Source: Chroicocephalus ridibundus
Taxonomy: Eukaryota > Chordata > Aves > Charadriiformes > Laridae
DNA length: 64,000 nt
Assembly (NCBI RefSeq): GCF_963924245.1
Contig: NC_086288.1
Coordinates: 1,531,501-1,595,500, forward strand
Direction: 5' to 3'
Made by a program: the position numbers and the translations under genes. Below the pieces are notes generated by a model, which was not told the DNA's origin, did no database searches, and worked only from the letters and a program-made list of their open reading frames with translations. Positions 30,701 to 44,800 of the stretch are shown piece after piece. How positions within the stretch are numbered: position 1 is the stretch's first letter; each line of letters starts with the position of its first letter.

Positions 30701-33700
30701 CCGCTTGCGTAGCCCCACAGACCTGGGGGCTGCAGGCTTTCCTGCTGCCTTCCGCCTCAAAACCACCCTTTCCCTCATGGCGCCACGCCAGGCACAAAAA
30801 TGGCCATATGTCTGCAGGTTGGTCCCACGCCCAAAGAGCCAGCAGGGAAAACTATGCCTTGTTCTAAAGCTCTTTGGGAACCTCTTACGTAGCCCCACAC
30901 ACCTGGGGGCTGCAGGCTTTCCTGCTGCCTTCAGCTTCAAAACCACCCTTTCCCACTTGGCCCCGCGCCAGGCACAAAAATGGCCATATGTCTGGAGACT
31001 GGTCCCACGCCCAAAGAGCCAGCAGGGAAAACTATGCCTTGTTCTAAAGCTCTTTGGGAACTGCTTGCGTAGCCCCACAGACCTGGGGGCTGCAGGCTTT
31101 CCTGCTGCCTTCAGCCTCAAAACCACCCTTTCCCACTTGGCACCGCGCCAGGCCCAAAAATGGCCATATGTCTAGAGACTGGTCCCACGCCCAAAGAGCC
31201 AGCAGGGAAAACTATGCCTTGTTCTAAAGCTCTTTGGGAACCGCTTGCGTAGCCCCACAGACCAGGGGGCTGCAGGCTTTCCTGCTGCCTTCAGCTTCAA
31301 AACCACCCTTTCCCACTTGGCGCCGCGCCAGGCACAAAAATGGCCATATGTCTGGAGACTGGTCCCACGCCCAAAGAGCCAGCAGGGAAAACTATGCCTT
31401 GTTCTAAAGCTCTTTGGGAACCGCTTGCGTAGCCCCACACAACTGGGGGCTGCAGGCTTTCCTGCTGCCTTCAGCCTCAAAACCACCCTTTCCCACTTGG
31501 CACCGCGCCAGGCCCAAAAATGGCCATATGTCTGGAGACTGGTCCCACGCCCAAAGAGCCAGCAGGGAAAACTATGCCTTGTTCTAAAGCTCTTTGGGAA
31601 CCGCTTGCGTAGCCCCACACACCTGGGGGCTGCAGGCTTTCCTGCTCTCTTCAGCCTCAAAACCACCCTTTCCCACTTGGCGCTGCGCCAGGCCCAAAAA
31701 TGGCCATATGTCTGGAGGTTGGTCCCACGCCCAAAGAGCCAGCAGGGAAAACTATGCCTTGTTCTAAAGCTCTTTGGGAACCGCTTGCGTAGCCCCACAG
31801 ACCTGGGGGCTGCAGGCTTTCCTGCTGCCTTCAGCCTAAAAACCACCCTTTCCCACATGGAGTCATGCCAGGCAGAAAAATGGCCATATGTCCGGAGGTT
31901 GGTCCCACGCCCAAAGAGCCAGCAGGGAAAACTATGCCTTGTTGTAAAGCTCTTTGGGATCCGCTTGCGTAGCCCCACACACCTGGGGGCTGCAGGCTTT
32001 CCTGCTGCCTTCAGCCTCAGAAGAACCCTTTCGCACTTGGCGCCGCGCCAGGCCCAAAAATGGCCATATGTCTGGAGACTGGTCCCACGCCCAAAGAGCC
32101 AGCAGGGAAAACTATGCCTTGTTGTAAAGCTCTTTGGGAACCGCTTGCGTAGCCCCACACACCTGGGGGCTGCAGGCTTTTCTCGCGCTTTCAGCCTCAA
32201 AACCACCATTTCCATCATGGCGTCACGCCAGGCAGAAAAATGGCCATATGTCTGGAGATTGGTCCCACGCCCAAAGAGCCAGCAGGGAAAATTATGCCTT
32301 GTTCTAAAGCTCTTTGGGAACCGCTTGCGTAGCCCCACACTCCTGGGGGCTGCAGGCTTTCCTGCTGCCTTCAGCCTAAAAACCACCCTTTCCCACATGG
32401 CGTCACGCCAGGCAGAAAAATGGCCATATGTCTGGAGGTTGGTCCCACGCCCAAAGAGCCAGCAGGGAAAACTATGCCATGTTCTAAAGCTCTTTGGGAA
32501 CCGCTTGCGTAGCCCCACACACCTGGGGGCTGCAGGCTTTCCTGCTGCCTTCAGCCTCAAAACCACCCTTTCCCACTTGGCACCACGCAAGGCACAAAAA
32601 TGGCCATATGTCTGGAGGTTGGTCCCACGCCCAAAGAGCCAGCAGGGAAAACTATGCCTTGTTCTAAAGCTCTTTGGGAACCGCTTGCGTAGCCCCACAC
32701 ACCTAAGAGCTGCAGGCTTTCCTGCTGCCTTCAGCCTCAAAACCACCCTTTCCCACTTGGCCCTGCGCCAGGCCCAAAAATGGCCATATGTCTGGAGACT
32801 GGTCCCTCGCCCAAAGAGCCAGCAGGGAAAACTAAGCCTTGTTCTAAAGCTCTTTGGGAACGACTTGCGTAGACCCACACAAACTGGGGGCTGCAGGATT
32901 TTCTCGCGCTTTCAGCCTCAAAACCACCCTTTCCCACTTGGCGCTGCGCCAGGCACAAAAATGGCCATATGTCTGGAGACTGGTCCCACGCCCAAAGAGC
33001 CAGCAGGGAAAACTATGCCTTGTTCTAAAGCTCTTTGGGATCCGCTTGCGTAGCCCCACACACCTGGGGGCTGCAGGCTTTCCTGCTGCCTTCAGCCTCA
33101 GAAGAACCCTTTCGCACTTGGCGCCGCGCCAGGCCCAAAAATGGCCATATGTCTGGAGACTGGTCCCACGCCCAAAGAGCCAGCAGGGAAAACTATGCCT
33201 TGTTCTAAAGCTCTTTGGGAACCGCTTGCGTAGCCCCACACACCTGGGGGCTGCAGGCTTTTCTCGCGCTTTCAGCCTCAAAACCACCATTTCCATCATG
33301 GCGTCACGCCAGGCACAAAAATGGCCATATGTCTGGAGATTGGTCCCACGCCCAAAGAGCCAGCAGGGAAAACTATGCCATGTTCTAAAGCTCTTTGGGA
33401 ACCGCTTGCGTAGCCCCACACACCTGGGGGCTGCAGGCTTTCCTGCTGCCTTCAGCCTCAAAACCACCCTTTCCCACTTGGCACCACGCAAGGCACAAAA
33501 ATGGCCATATGTCTGGAGGTTGGTCCCACGCCCAAAGAGCCAGCAGGGAAAACTATGCCTTGTTCTAAAGCTCTTTGGGAACCGCTTGCGTAGCCCCACA
33601 CACCTAAGAGCTGCAGGCTTTCCTGCTGCCTTCAGCCTCAAAACCACCCTTTCCCACTTGGCCCTGCGCCAGGCCCAAAAATGGCCATATGTCTGGAGAC

Positions 33701-36700
33701 TGGTCCCTCGCCCAAAGAGCCAGCAGGGAAAACTAAGCCTTGTTCTAAAGCTCTTTGGGAACGACTTGCGTAGACCCACACAAACTGGGGGCTGCAGGAT
33801 TTTCTCGCGCTTTCAGCCTCAAAACCACCCTTTCCCACTTGGCACTGCGCCAGGCACAAAAATGGCCATATGTCTGGAGGTTGGTCCCACGCCCAAAGAG
33901 CCTGCAGGGAAAACTATGCCTTGTTCTAAAGCTCTTTGGGATCCGCTTGCGTAGCCCCACAGACCTGGGGGCTACAGGCTTTCCTGCTGCCTTCAGCCTC
34001 AGAAGAACCCTTTCGCACTTGGCGCCGCGCCAGGCCCAAAAATGGCCATATGTCTGGAGACTGGTCCCACGCCCAAAGAGCCAGCAGGGAAAACTATGCC
34101 TTGTTCTAAAGCTCTTTGGGAACCGCTTGCGTAGCCCCACACACCTGGGGGCTGCTGGCTTTCTTGCTGCCTTCCGCCTCAAAACCAGCCTTTCTCACAT
34201 GGCGCCACGCCAGGCAGAAAAATGGCCATATGTCCGGAGGTTGGTCCCACGCCCAAAGAGCCAGCAGGGAAAACTATGCCTTGTTCTAAAGCTCTTTGGG
34301 AACCTCTTACGTAGCCCCACACACCTGGGGGCTGCAGGCTTTCCTGCTGCCTTCAGCTTCAAAACCACCCTTTCCCACTTGGCCCCGCGCCAGGCCCAAA
34401 AATGGCCATATGTCTGGAGACTGGTCCCACGCCCAAAGAGCCAGCAGGGAAAACTATGCCTTGTTCTAAAGCTCTTTGGGAACTGCTTGCGTAGCCCCAC
34501 AGACCTGGGGGCTGCAGGCTTTCCTGCTGCCTTCAGCTTCAAAACCACCCTTTCCCACTTGGCACCGCGCCAGGCCCAAAAATGGCCATATGTCTGGAGA
34601 CTGGTCCCACGCCCAAAGAGCCAGCAGGGAAAACTATGCCTTGTTCTAAAGCTCTTTTGGAACCGCTTGCGTGGCCCCACAGACCTGGGGGGTGCAGGCT
34701 TTCCTGCTGCCTCCAGCCTCAAAACCACCCTTTCCCACTTGGCGCCGCGCCAGGCCCAGAAATGGCCATATGTCTAGAGACTGGTCCCACGCCCAAAGAG
34801 CCAGCAGGGAAAACTATGCCTTGTTCTAAAGCTCTTTGGGAACCGCTTGCGTAGCCCCACACACCTGGGGGCTGCAGGCTTTCCTGCTGCCTTCAGCCTC
34901 AAAACCACCCTTTCCCACTTGGCACCGCGCCAGGCCCAAAAATGGCCATATGTCTGGAGACTGGTCCCTTTCCCAAAGAGCCAGCAGGGAAAACTATGCC
35001 TTGTTCTAAAGCTCTTTGGGAACCGCTTGCGTAGCCCCACACACCTGGGGGCTGCAGGCTTTTCTCGCGCTTTCAGCCTCAAAACCACCATTTCCATCAT
35101 GGCGTCACGCCAGGCAGAAAAATGGCCATATGTCTGGAGATTGGTCCCACGCCCAAAGAGCCAGCAGGGAAAATTATGCCTTGTTCTAAAGCTCTTTGGG
35201 AACCGCTTGCGTAGCCCCACACTCCTGGGGGCTGCAGGCTTTCCTGCTGCCTTCAGCCTAAAAACCACCCTTTCCCACATGGCGTCACGCCAGGCAGAAA
35301 AATGGCCATATGTCTGGAGGTTGGTCCCACGCCCAAAGAGCCAGCAGGGAAAACTATGCCTTGTTCTAAAGCTCTTTGGGAACCGCTTGCGTAGCCCCAC
35401 ACACCTAAGAGCTGCAGGCTTTCCTGCTGCCTTCAGCCTCAAAACCACCCTTTCCCACTTGGCCCTGCGCCAGGCCCAAAAATGGCCATATGTCTGGAGA
35501 CTGGTCCCTCGCCCAAAGAGCCAGCAGGGAAAACTAAGCCTTGTTCTAAAGCTCTTTGGGAACGACTTGCGTAGACCCACACAAACTGGGGGCTGCAGGA
35601 TTTTCTCGCGCTTTCAGCCTCAAAACCACCCTTTCCCACTTGGCGCTGCGCCAGGCACAAAAATGGCCATATGTCTGGAGACTGGTCCCACGCCCAAAGA
35701 GCCAGCAGGGAAAACTATGCCTTGTTCTAAAGCTCTTTGGGAACCGCTTGCGTAGCCCCACAGACCAGGGGGCTGCAGGCTTTTCTCGCGCTTTCAGCCT
35801 CAAAACCACCCTTTCCATCATGGCGTCACGCCAGGCACAAAAATGGCCATATGTCTGGAGACTGGTCCCACGCCCAAAGAGCCAGCAGGGAAAACTATGC
35901 CTTGTTCTAAAGCTCTTTGGGAACCGCTTGCGTAGCCCCACACTCCTGGGGGCTGCAGGCTTTCCTGCTGCCTTCAGCCTCAAAACCACCCTTTCCCACT
36001 TGGCGCTGCGCCAGGCCCAAAAATGGCCATATGTCTGGAGGTTGGTCCCACGCCCAAAGAGCCAGCAGGGAAAACTATGCCTTGTTCTAAAGCTCTTTGG
36101 GAACCGCTTGTGTAGCCCCACAGACCAGGGGGCTGCAGGCTTTCCTGCTGCCTTCAGCCTCAAAACCACCCTTTTCCACATGGCGTCACGCCAGGCACAA
36201 AAATGGCCATATGTCTGGAGGTAGGTCCCACGCCCAAAGAGCCAGCAGGGAAAACTATGCCTTGTTCTAAAGCTCTTTGGGAACCGCTTGCGTAGCCCCA
36301 CACACCTGGGGGCTGCAGGCTTTCCTGCTGCCTTCAGCCTCAAAACCACCCTTTCCCACTTGGCCCCGCGCCAGGCCCAAAAATGGCCATATGTCTTGAC
36401 GTTGGTCCCACGCCCAAGAGCCAGCAGGGAAAATTATGCCTTGTTCTAAAGCTCTTTGGGAACCGCTTGCGTAGCCCCACAGACCTGGGGGCTGCAGGCT
36501 TTCCTGCTGCCTTCAGCCTCAAAACCACCCTTTCCCACTTGGCGCCGCGCCAGGCCCAAAAATGGCCATATGTCTGGAGACTGGTCCCACGCCCAAAGAG
36601 CCAGCAGGGAAAACTATGCCTTGTTCTAAAGCTCTTTGGGAACCGCTTGCGTAGCCCCACACACCTGGGGGCTGCATTCTTTTCTCGCGCTTTCAGCCTC

Positions 36701-39663
36701 AAAACCACCCGTTCCCTCATGGCGTCACGCCAGGCCCAAAAATGGCCATATGTCTGGAGGTTGGTCCCACGCCCAAAGAGCCAGCAGGGAAAACTATGCC
36801 TTGTTCTAAAGCTCTTTGGGAACCTCTTGCGTAGCCCCACAGACCTGGGGGCTGCAGGCTTTCCTGCTGCCTTCAGCCTCAAAACCACCGTTTCCCACAT
36901 GGCGCCACGCCAGGCACAAAAATGGCCATATGTCTGCTGGTTGGTCCCACACCCAAAGAGCCATCAGGGAAAACTATTCCTTGTTCTAAAGCTCTTTGGG
37001 GACCGCTTGCGTAGCCCCACACACCTGGGGGCTGCAGGCTTTTCTCGCGCTTTCAGCTTCAAAACCACCCTTTCCCTCATGGCATCACGCCAGGCACAAA
37101 AATGGCCATATGTCTGGAGACTGGTCCCTCGCCCAAAGTGCCATCAGGAAAAACTATGCCTTGTTCTAAAGCTCTTGGGAACCGCTTGCGTGGCCCCACA
37201 CACCTGGGGGCTGCAGGCTTTCCTGCTGCCTTCAGCCTCAAAACCACCCTTTCCCACATGGCGTCACGCCAGGCAGAAAAATGGCCATATGTCTGGAGAT
37301 TGGTCCCACGCCCAAAGAGCCAGCAGGGAAAACTATGCCTTGTTCTAAAGCTCTTTGGGAACCGCTTGCGTAGCCCCACACACCTGGGGGCTGCAGGCTT
37401 TCCTGCTCTCTTCAGCCTCAAAAGCACCCTTTCCCACTTGGCGCCGCGCCAGGCCCAAAAATGGCCATATGTCTGGAGGTTGGTCCCACGCCCAAAGAGC
37501 CAGCAGGGAAAACTATGCCTTGTTCTAAAGCTCTTTGGGAACCGCTTGCGTAGCCCCACAGACCTGGGGGCTGCAGGCTTTTCTCGCGCTTTCAGCCTCA
37601 AAACCACCCTTTCCCTCATGGCGTCACGCCAGGCAGAAAAATGGCCATATGTCTGGAGGTTGGTCCCACGCCCAAAGAGCCAGCAGGGAAAACTATGCCT
37701 TGTTCTAAAGCTCTTTGGGAACCGCTTGCGTAGCCCCACACACCTGGGGGCTGCAGGCTTTCCTGCTGCCTTCAGCCTCAAAACCACCCTTTCCCACTTG
37801 GCCCCGCGCCAGGCCCAAAAATGGCCATATGTCCGGAGATTGGTCCCACGCCAAAAGAGGCAGCAGGGAAAACTATGCCTTGTTCTAAAGCTCTTTGGGA
37901 ACCGCTTGCGTAGCCCCACACACCTGGGGGCTGCAGGCTTTCCTGCTCTCTTCAGCCTCAGAAGAACCCTTTCACACTTGGCGCCGCGCCAGGCCCAAAA
38001 ATGGCCATATGTCTGGAGATTGGTTCAACGCCCAAAGAGCCAGCAGGGAAAACTATGCCTTGTTCTAAAGCTCTTTGGGAACCGCTTGCGTAGCCCCACA
38101 CACCTGGGGGCTGCAGGCTTTCCTGCTGCCTTCAGCCTCAAAACCACCCTTTCCCACTTGGCGCCGCGCCAGGCACAAAAATGGCCATATGTCTGGAGGT
38201 TGGTCCCACGCCCAAAGAGCCAGCAGGGAAAACTATGCCTTGTTCTAAAGCTCTTTGGGAACCGCTTGCGTAGCCCCACAGAAACTGGGGGCTGCAGGCT
38301 TTTCTCGCCCTTTCAGCCTCAAAACCACCCTTTCCCACTTGGCGCTGCTCCAGGCCCAAAAATGGCCATATGTCTGGAGACTGGTCCTACGCCCAAAGAG
38401 CCAGCAGGGAAAACTATGCCTTGTTCTAAAGCTCTTTGGGAACGGCTTGCGTAGCCCCACAGACCTGGGGGCTGCAGGCTTTTCTCGCGCTTTCAGCCTC
38501 AAAACCACCCTTTCCCTCATGGCGTCACGCCAGGCAGAAAAATGGCCATATGTCTGGAGACTGGTCCCACGCCCAAAGAGCCAGCAGGGAAAACTATGCC
38601 TTGTACTAAAGCTCTTTGGGAACCGCTTGCGTAGCCCCACAGACCAGGGGGCTGCAGGCTTTCCTGCTCTCTTCAGCCTCAAAACCACCCTTTCCCACTT
38701 GGCGCCGCGCCAGGCCCAAAAATGGCCATATGTCTGGAGACTGATCCCACGCCCAAAGAGCCAGCAGGGAAAACTATGCCTTGTTCTAAAGCTCTTTGGG
38801 AACCGCTTGCGTAGCCCCACAGACCTGGGGGCTGCAGGCTTTCCTGCTGCCTTCAGCCTCAAAACCACGCTTTCCCACATGGCGTCACGCCAGGCAGAAA
38901 AATGGCCATATGTCTGGAGACTGGTCCCACGCCCAAAGAGCCAGCAGGGAAAACTATGCCTTGTTCTAAAGCTCTTTGGGAACCGCTTGCGTAGCCCCAC
39001 ACACCTAAGAGCTGCAGGCTTTCCTGCTGCCTTCAGCCTCAAAACCCCACTTTCCCACTTGGCGCCGCGCCAGGCCCAAAAATGGCCATATGTCTGGAGA
39101 CTGGTCCCACGCCCAAAGAGCCAGCAGGGAAAACTATGCCTTGTTCTAAAGCTCTTTGGGAACCTCTTGGGTAGCACCACACACCTGGGGGCTGCAGGCT
39201 TTCCTGCTGCCTTCAGCCTCAAAACCACCCTTTCCCACATGGCGTCACGCCAGGCAGGAAAATGGCCATATGTCTGGAGGTTGGTGCCATGCCCAAAGAG
39301 CCAGCAGGGAAAACTATGCCTTGTTCTAAAGCTCTTTGGGAACCTCTTGCGTAGCCCCACACACCTGGGGGCTGCAGGCTTTCCTGCTCTCTTCAGCCTC
39401 AAAAGCACCCTTTCCCACTTGGCGCCGCGCCAGGCCCAAAAATGGCCATATGTCTGGAGACTGGTCCCACGCCCAAAGAGCCAGCAGGGAAAACTATGCC
39501 TTGTTCTAATGCTCTTTGGGAACCGCTTGCGTAGACCCAGAGACCTGGGGGTGCAGGCTTTTCTCGCGCTTTCAGCCTCAAAACCACCCTTTCCCTCATG
39601 GCGTCACGCCAGGCACAAAAATGGCCATATGTCTGGAGGTTGGTCCCACGCCCAAAGAGCCAG

Positions 39664-41864
39664 CAGGGAAAACTATGCCTTGTTCTAAAGCTCTTTGGGA
39701 ACGGCTTGCGTAGCCCCACACACCTGGGGGCTGCAGGCTTTCCTGCTCTCTTCAGCCTCAAAAGCACGCTTTCCTACTTGGCGCCGCGCCAGGCACAAAA
39801 ATGGCCATATGTCTGGAGACTGGTCCCACGCCCAAAGAGCCAGCAGGGAAAACTATGCCTTGTTCTAAAGCTCTTTGGGAACCGCTTGCGTAGCCCCACA
39901 CAAACTGGGGGCTGCAGGCTTTCCTGCTGCCTTCAGCCTCAAAACCACCCTTTCCCACTTGGCGCCGCGCCATGCCCAAAAATGGCCATATGTCTGGAGA
40001 CTGGTCCCACGCCCAAAGAGCCAGCAGGGAAAACTATGCCTTGTTCTAAAGCTCTTTGGGAACCGCTTGCGTGGCCCCACAGACCTGGGGGGTGCAGCCT
40101 TTACTGCAGCCTTCAGCCTCAAAAACACCCTTTCCCACTTGGCGCCGCGGCAGGCCCAAAAAAGGCCATATGTCTGGAGATTGGTCCCACGCCCAAAGAG
40201 CCAGCAGGGAAAACTATGCCTTGTTCTAAAGCTCTTTGGGAACCGCTTGCGTAGCCCCACACACCTGGGGGCTGCAGGCTTTCCTGCTCTCTTCAGCCTC
40301 AGAAGCACGCTTTCCCACTTGGCGCCGCGCCAGGCACAAAAATGGCCATATGTCTGGAGATTGGCCCCTTTCCCAAAGAGCCAGCAGGGAAAACTATGCC
40401 TTGTTCTAAAGCTCTTTGGGAACCGCTTGCGTAGCCCCACACACCTGGGGCCTGCAGGCTTTCCTGCTGCCTTCAGCCTCAAAACCACCCTTTCCCACTT
40501 GGCGCCGCGCCAGGCCCAAAAATGGCCATATGTCTGGAGACTGGTCCCACGCCCAAAGAGCCAGCAGGGAAAACTATGCCTTGTTCTAAAGCTCTTTGGG
40601 AACCGCTTGCGTAGACCCACACAAACTGGCGGCTGCAGGATTTTCTCGCGCTTTCAGCCTCAAAACCACCCTTTCCCACTTGGCGCTGCGCCAGGCACAA
40701 AAATGGCCATATGTCTGGAGGTTGGTCCCACGCCCAAAGAGCCAGCAGGGAAAACTATGCCTTGTTCTAAAGCTCTTTGGGAACCGCTTGCGTAGCCCCA
40801 CACACCTGGGGGCTGCAGGCTTTCCTGCTGCCTTCAGCCTCAAAACCACCCTTTCCCACTTGGCACCGCGCCAGGCCCCAAAATGGCCATATGTCTGGAG
40901 ACTGGTCCCTTTCCCAAAGAGCCAGCAGGGAAAACTATGCCTTGTTCTAAAGCTCTTTGGGAACCGCTTGCGTAGCCCCACACACCTGGGGGCTGCAGGC
41001 TTTTCTCGCGCTTTCAGCCTCAAAACCACCCTTTCCCACTTGGCGCTGCGCCAGGCACAAAAATGGCCATATGTCTGGAGATTGGTCCCACGCCCAAAGA
41101 GCCAGCAGGGAAAACTATGCCTTCTTCTAAAGCTCTTTGGGAACCGCTTGCGTAGCCCCACACTCCTGGGGGCTGCAGGCTTTCCTGCTGCCTTCAGCCT
41201 CAAAACCACCCTTTCCCACATGGCGTCACGCCAGGCAGAAAAATGGCCATATGTCCGGAGGTTGGTCCCACGCCCAAAGAGCCAGCAGGGAAAACTATGC
41301 CTTGTTCTAAAGCTCTTTGGGAACCGCTTGCGTAGCCCCACACACCTGGGGGCTGCAGGCTTTCCTGCTGCCTTCAGCCTCAAAACCACCCTTTCCCACT
41401 TGGCGCCGCGCCATGCCCAAAAATGGCCATATGTCTGGAGACTGGTCCCACGCCCAAAGAGCCAGCAGGGAAAACTATGCCTTGTTCTAAAGCTCTTTGG
41501 GAACGGCTTGCGTAGCCCCACACACCTAGGGGCTGCAGGCTTTCCTGCTGCCTTCAGCCTCAAAACCACCCTTTCCCACTTGGCCCCGCGCAAGGCCCAA
41601 AAATGGCCATATGTCTGGAGACTGGTCCCTCGCCCAAAGAGCCAGCAGGGAAAACTAAGCCTTGTTCTAAAGCTCTTTGGGAACGACTTGCGTAGACCCA
41701 CACAAACTGGGGGCTGCAGGATTTTCTCGCGCTTTCAGCCTCAAAACCACCCTTTCCCACTTGGCACTGCGCCAGGCACAAAAATGGCCATATGTCTGGA
41801 GGTTGGTCCCACGCCCAAAGAGCCTGCAGGGAAAACTATGCCTTGTTCTAAAGCTCTTTGGGAT
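39664..41864. repeat. Satellite superblock, copy 2 left part
   Basis: Partner of 28500-30700. After 41864 two extra units are present relative to copy 1 (the offset becomes 11,524 by 42,696). Later offsets are 11,884 and 12,064, indicating further insertions or deletions of whole monomers after the block duplication. Confidence 0.8.
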
Positions 41865-44800
41865 CCGCTTGCGTAGCCCCACAGACCTGGGGGCTACAGG
41901 CTTTCCTGCTGCCTTCAGCCTCAGAAGAACCCTTTCGCACTTGGCGCCGCGCCAGGCCCAAAAATGGCCATATGTCTGGAGACTGGTCCCACGCCCAAAG
42001 AGCCAGCAGGGAAAACTATGCCTTGTTCTAAAGCTCTTTGGGAACCGCTTGCGTAGCCCCACACACCTGGGGGCTGCAGGCTTTCTTGCTGCCTTCCGCC
42101 TCAAAACCACCCTTTCCCTCATGGCGCCACGCCAGGCACAAAAATGGCCATATGTCTGAAGGTTGGTCCCACGCCCAAAGAGCCAGCAGGGAAAACTATG
42201 CCTTGTTCTAAAGCTCTTTGGGAACCGCTTGTGTAGCCCCACACACCTGGGGGCTGCAGGCTTTCCTGCTGCCTTCAGCTTCAAAACCACCCTTTCCCAC
42301 TTGGCCCCGCGCCAGGCCCAAAAATGGCCATATGTCTGGAGACTGGTCCCACACCCAAAGAGCCAGCAGGGAAAACTATGCCTTGTTCTAAAGCTCTTTG
42401 GGAACTGCTTGCGTAGCCCCACAGACCTGGGGGCTGCAGGCTTTCCTGCTGCCTTCAGCCTCAAAACCACCCTTTCCCACTTGGCACCGCGCCAGGCCCA
42501 AAAATGGCCATATGTCTGGAGACTGGTCCCACGCCCAAAGAGCCAGCAGGGAAAACTATGCCTTGTTCTAAAGCTCTTTTGGAACCGCTTGCGTGGCCCC
42601 ACAGACCTGCGGGGTGCAGGCTTTCCTGCTGCCTTCAGCCTCAAAACCACCCTTTCCCACTTGGCGCCGCGCCAGGCCCAGAAATGGCCATATGTCTAGA
42701 GACTGGTCCCACGCCCAAAGAGCCAGCAGGGAAAACTATGCCTTGTTCTAAAGCTCTTTGGGAACCGCTTGCGTAGCCCCACAGACCAGGGGGCTGCAGG
42801 CTTTCCTGCTGCCTTCAGCTTCAAAACCACCCTTTCCCACTTGGCGCCGCGCCAGGCACAAAAATGGCCATATGTCTGGAGACTGGTCCCACGCCCAAAG
42901 AGCCAGCAGGGAAAACTATGCCTTGTTCTAAAGCTCTTTGGGAACCGCTTGCGTAGCCCCACACAACTGGGGGCTGCAGGCTTTCCTGCTGCCTTCAGCC
43001 TCAAAACCACCCTTTCCCACTTGGCACCGCGCCAGGCCCAAAAATGGCCATATGTCTGGAGACTGGTCCCACGCCCAAAGAGCCAGCAGGGAAAACTATG
43101 CCTTGTTCTAAAGCTCTTTGGGAACCGCTTGCGTAGCCCCACACACCTGGGGGCTGCAGGCTTTCCTGCTCTCTTCAGCCTCAAAACCACCCTTTCCCAC
43201 TTGGCGCTGCGCCAGGCCCAAAAATGGCCATATGTCTGGAGGTTGGTCCCACGCCCAAAGAGCCAGCAGGGAAAACTATGCCTTGTTCTAAAGCTCTTTG
43301 GGAACCGCTTGCGTAGCCCCACAGACCTGGGGGCTGCAGGCTTTCCTGCTGCCTTCAGCCTAAAAACCACCCTTTCCCACATGGAGTCATGCCAGGCAGA
43401 AAAATGGCCATATGTCCGGAGGTTGGTCCCACGCCCAAAGAGCCAGCACGGAAAACTATGCCTTGTTGTAAAGCTCTTTGGGATCCGCTTGCGTAGCCCC
43501 ACACACCTGGGGGCTGCAGGCTTTCCTGCTGCCTTCAGCCTCAGAAGAACCCTTTCGCACTTGGCGCCGCGCCAGGCCCAAAAATGGCCATATGTCTGGA
43601 GACTGGTCCCACGCCCAAAGAGCCAGCAGGGAAAACTATGCCTTGTTCTAAAGCTCTTTGGGAACCGCTTGCGTAGCCCCACACACCTAGGAGATGCAGG
43701 CTTTCCTGCTGCCTTCAGCCTCAAAACCACCCTTTCCCACTTGGCCCCGCGCCAGGCCCAAAAATGGACATATGTCTGGAGACTGGTCCCACGCCGAAAG
43801 AGCCAGCAGGGAAAACTATGCCTTGTTCTAAAGCTCTTTGGGAAACGCTTGCGTAGGCCCACAGACCTGGGGGCTGCAGGCTTTCCTGCTGCCTTCAGCC
43901 TCAAAACCACCCTTTCCCACTTGGCACCGCGCCAGGCCCAAAAATGGCCATATGTCTGGAGACTGGTCCCACGCCCAAAGAGCCAGCAGGGAAAACTATG
44001 CCTTGTTCTAAAGCTCTTTGGGAACCGCTTGCGTAGCCCCACACACCTGGGGGCTGCAGGCTTTTCTCGCGCTTTCAGCCTCAAAACCACCATTTCCATC
44101 ATGGCGTCACGCCAGGCAGAAAAATGGCCATATGTCTGGAGATTGGTCCCACGCCCAAAGAGCCAGCAGGGAAAATTATGCCTTGTTCTAAAGCTCTTTG
44201 GGAACCGCTTGCGTAGCCCCACACTCCTGGGGGCTGCAGGCTTTCCTGCTGCCTTCAGCCTAAAAACCACCCTTTCCCACATGGCGTCACGCCAGGCAGA
44301 AAAATGGCCATATGTCTGGAGGTTGGTCCCACGCCCAAAGAGCCAGCAGGGAAAACTATGCCATGTTCTAAAGCTCTTTGGGAACCGCTTGCGTAGCCCC
44401 ACACACCTGGGGGCTGCAGGCTTTCCTGCTGCCTTCAGCCTCAAAACCACCCTTTCCCACTTGGCACCACGCAAGGCACAAAAATGGCCATATGTCTGGA
44501 GGTTGGTCCCACGCCCAAAGAGCCAGCAGGGAAAACTATGCCTTGTTCTAAAGCTCTTTGGGAACCGCTTGCGTAGCCCCACACACCTAAGAGCTGCAGG
44601 CTTTCCTGCTGCCTTCAGCCTCAAAACCACCCTTTCCCAGTTGGCCCTGCGCCAGGCCCAAAAATGGCCATATGTCTGGAGACTGGTCCCTCGCCCAAAG
44701 AGCCAGCAGGGAAAACTAAGCCTTGTTCTAAAGCTCTTTGGGAACGACTTGCGTAGACCCACACAAACTGGGGGCTGCAGGATTTTCTCGCGCTTTCAGC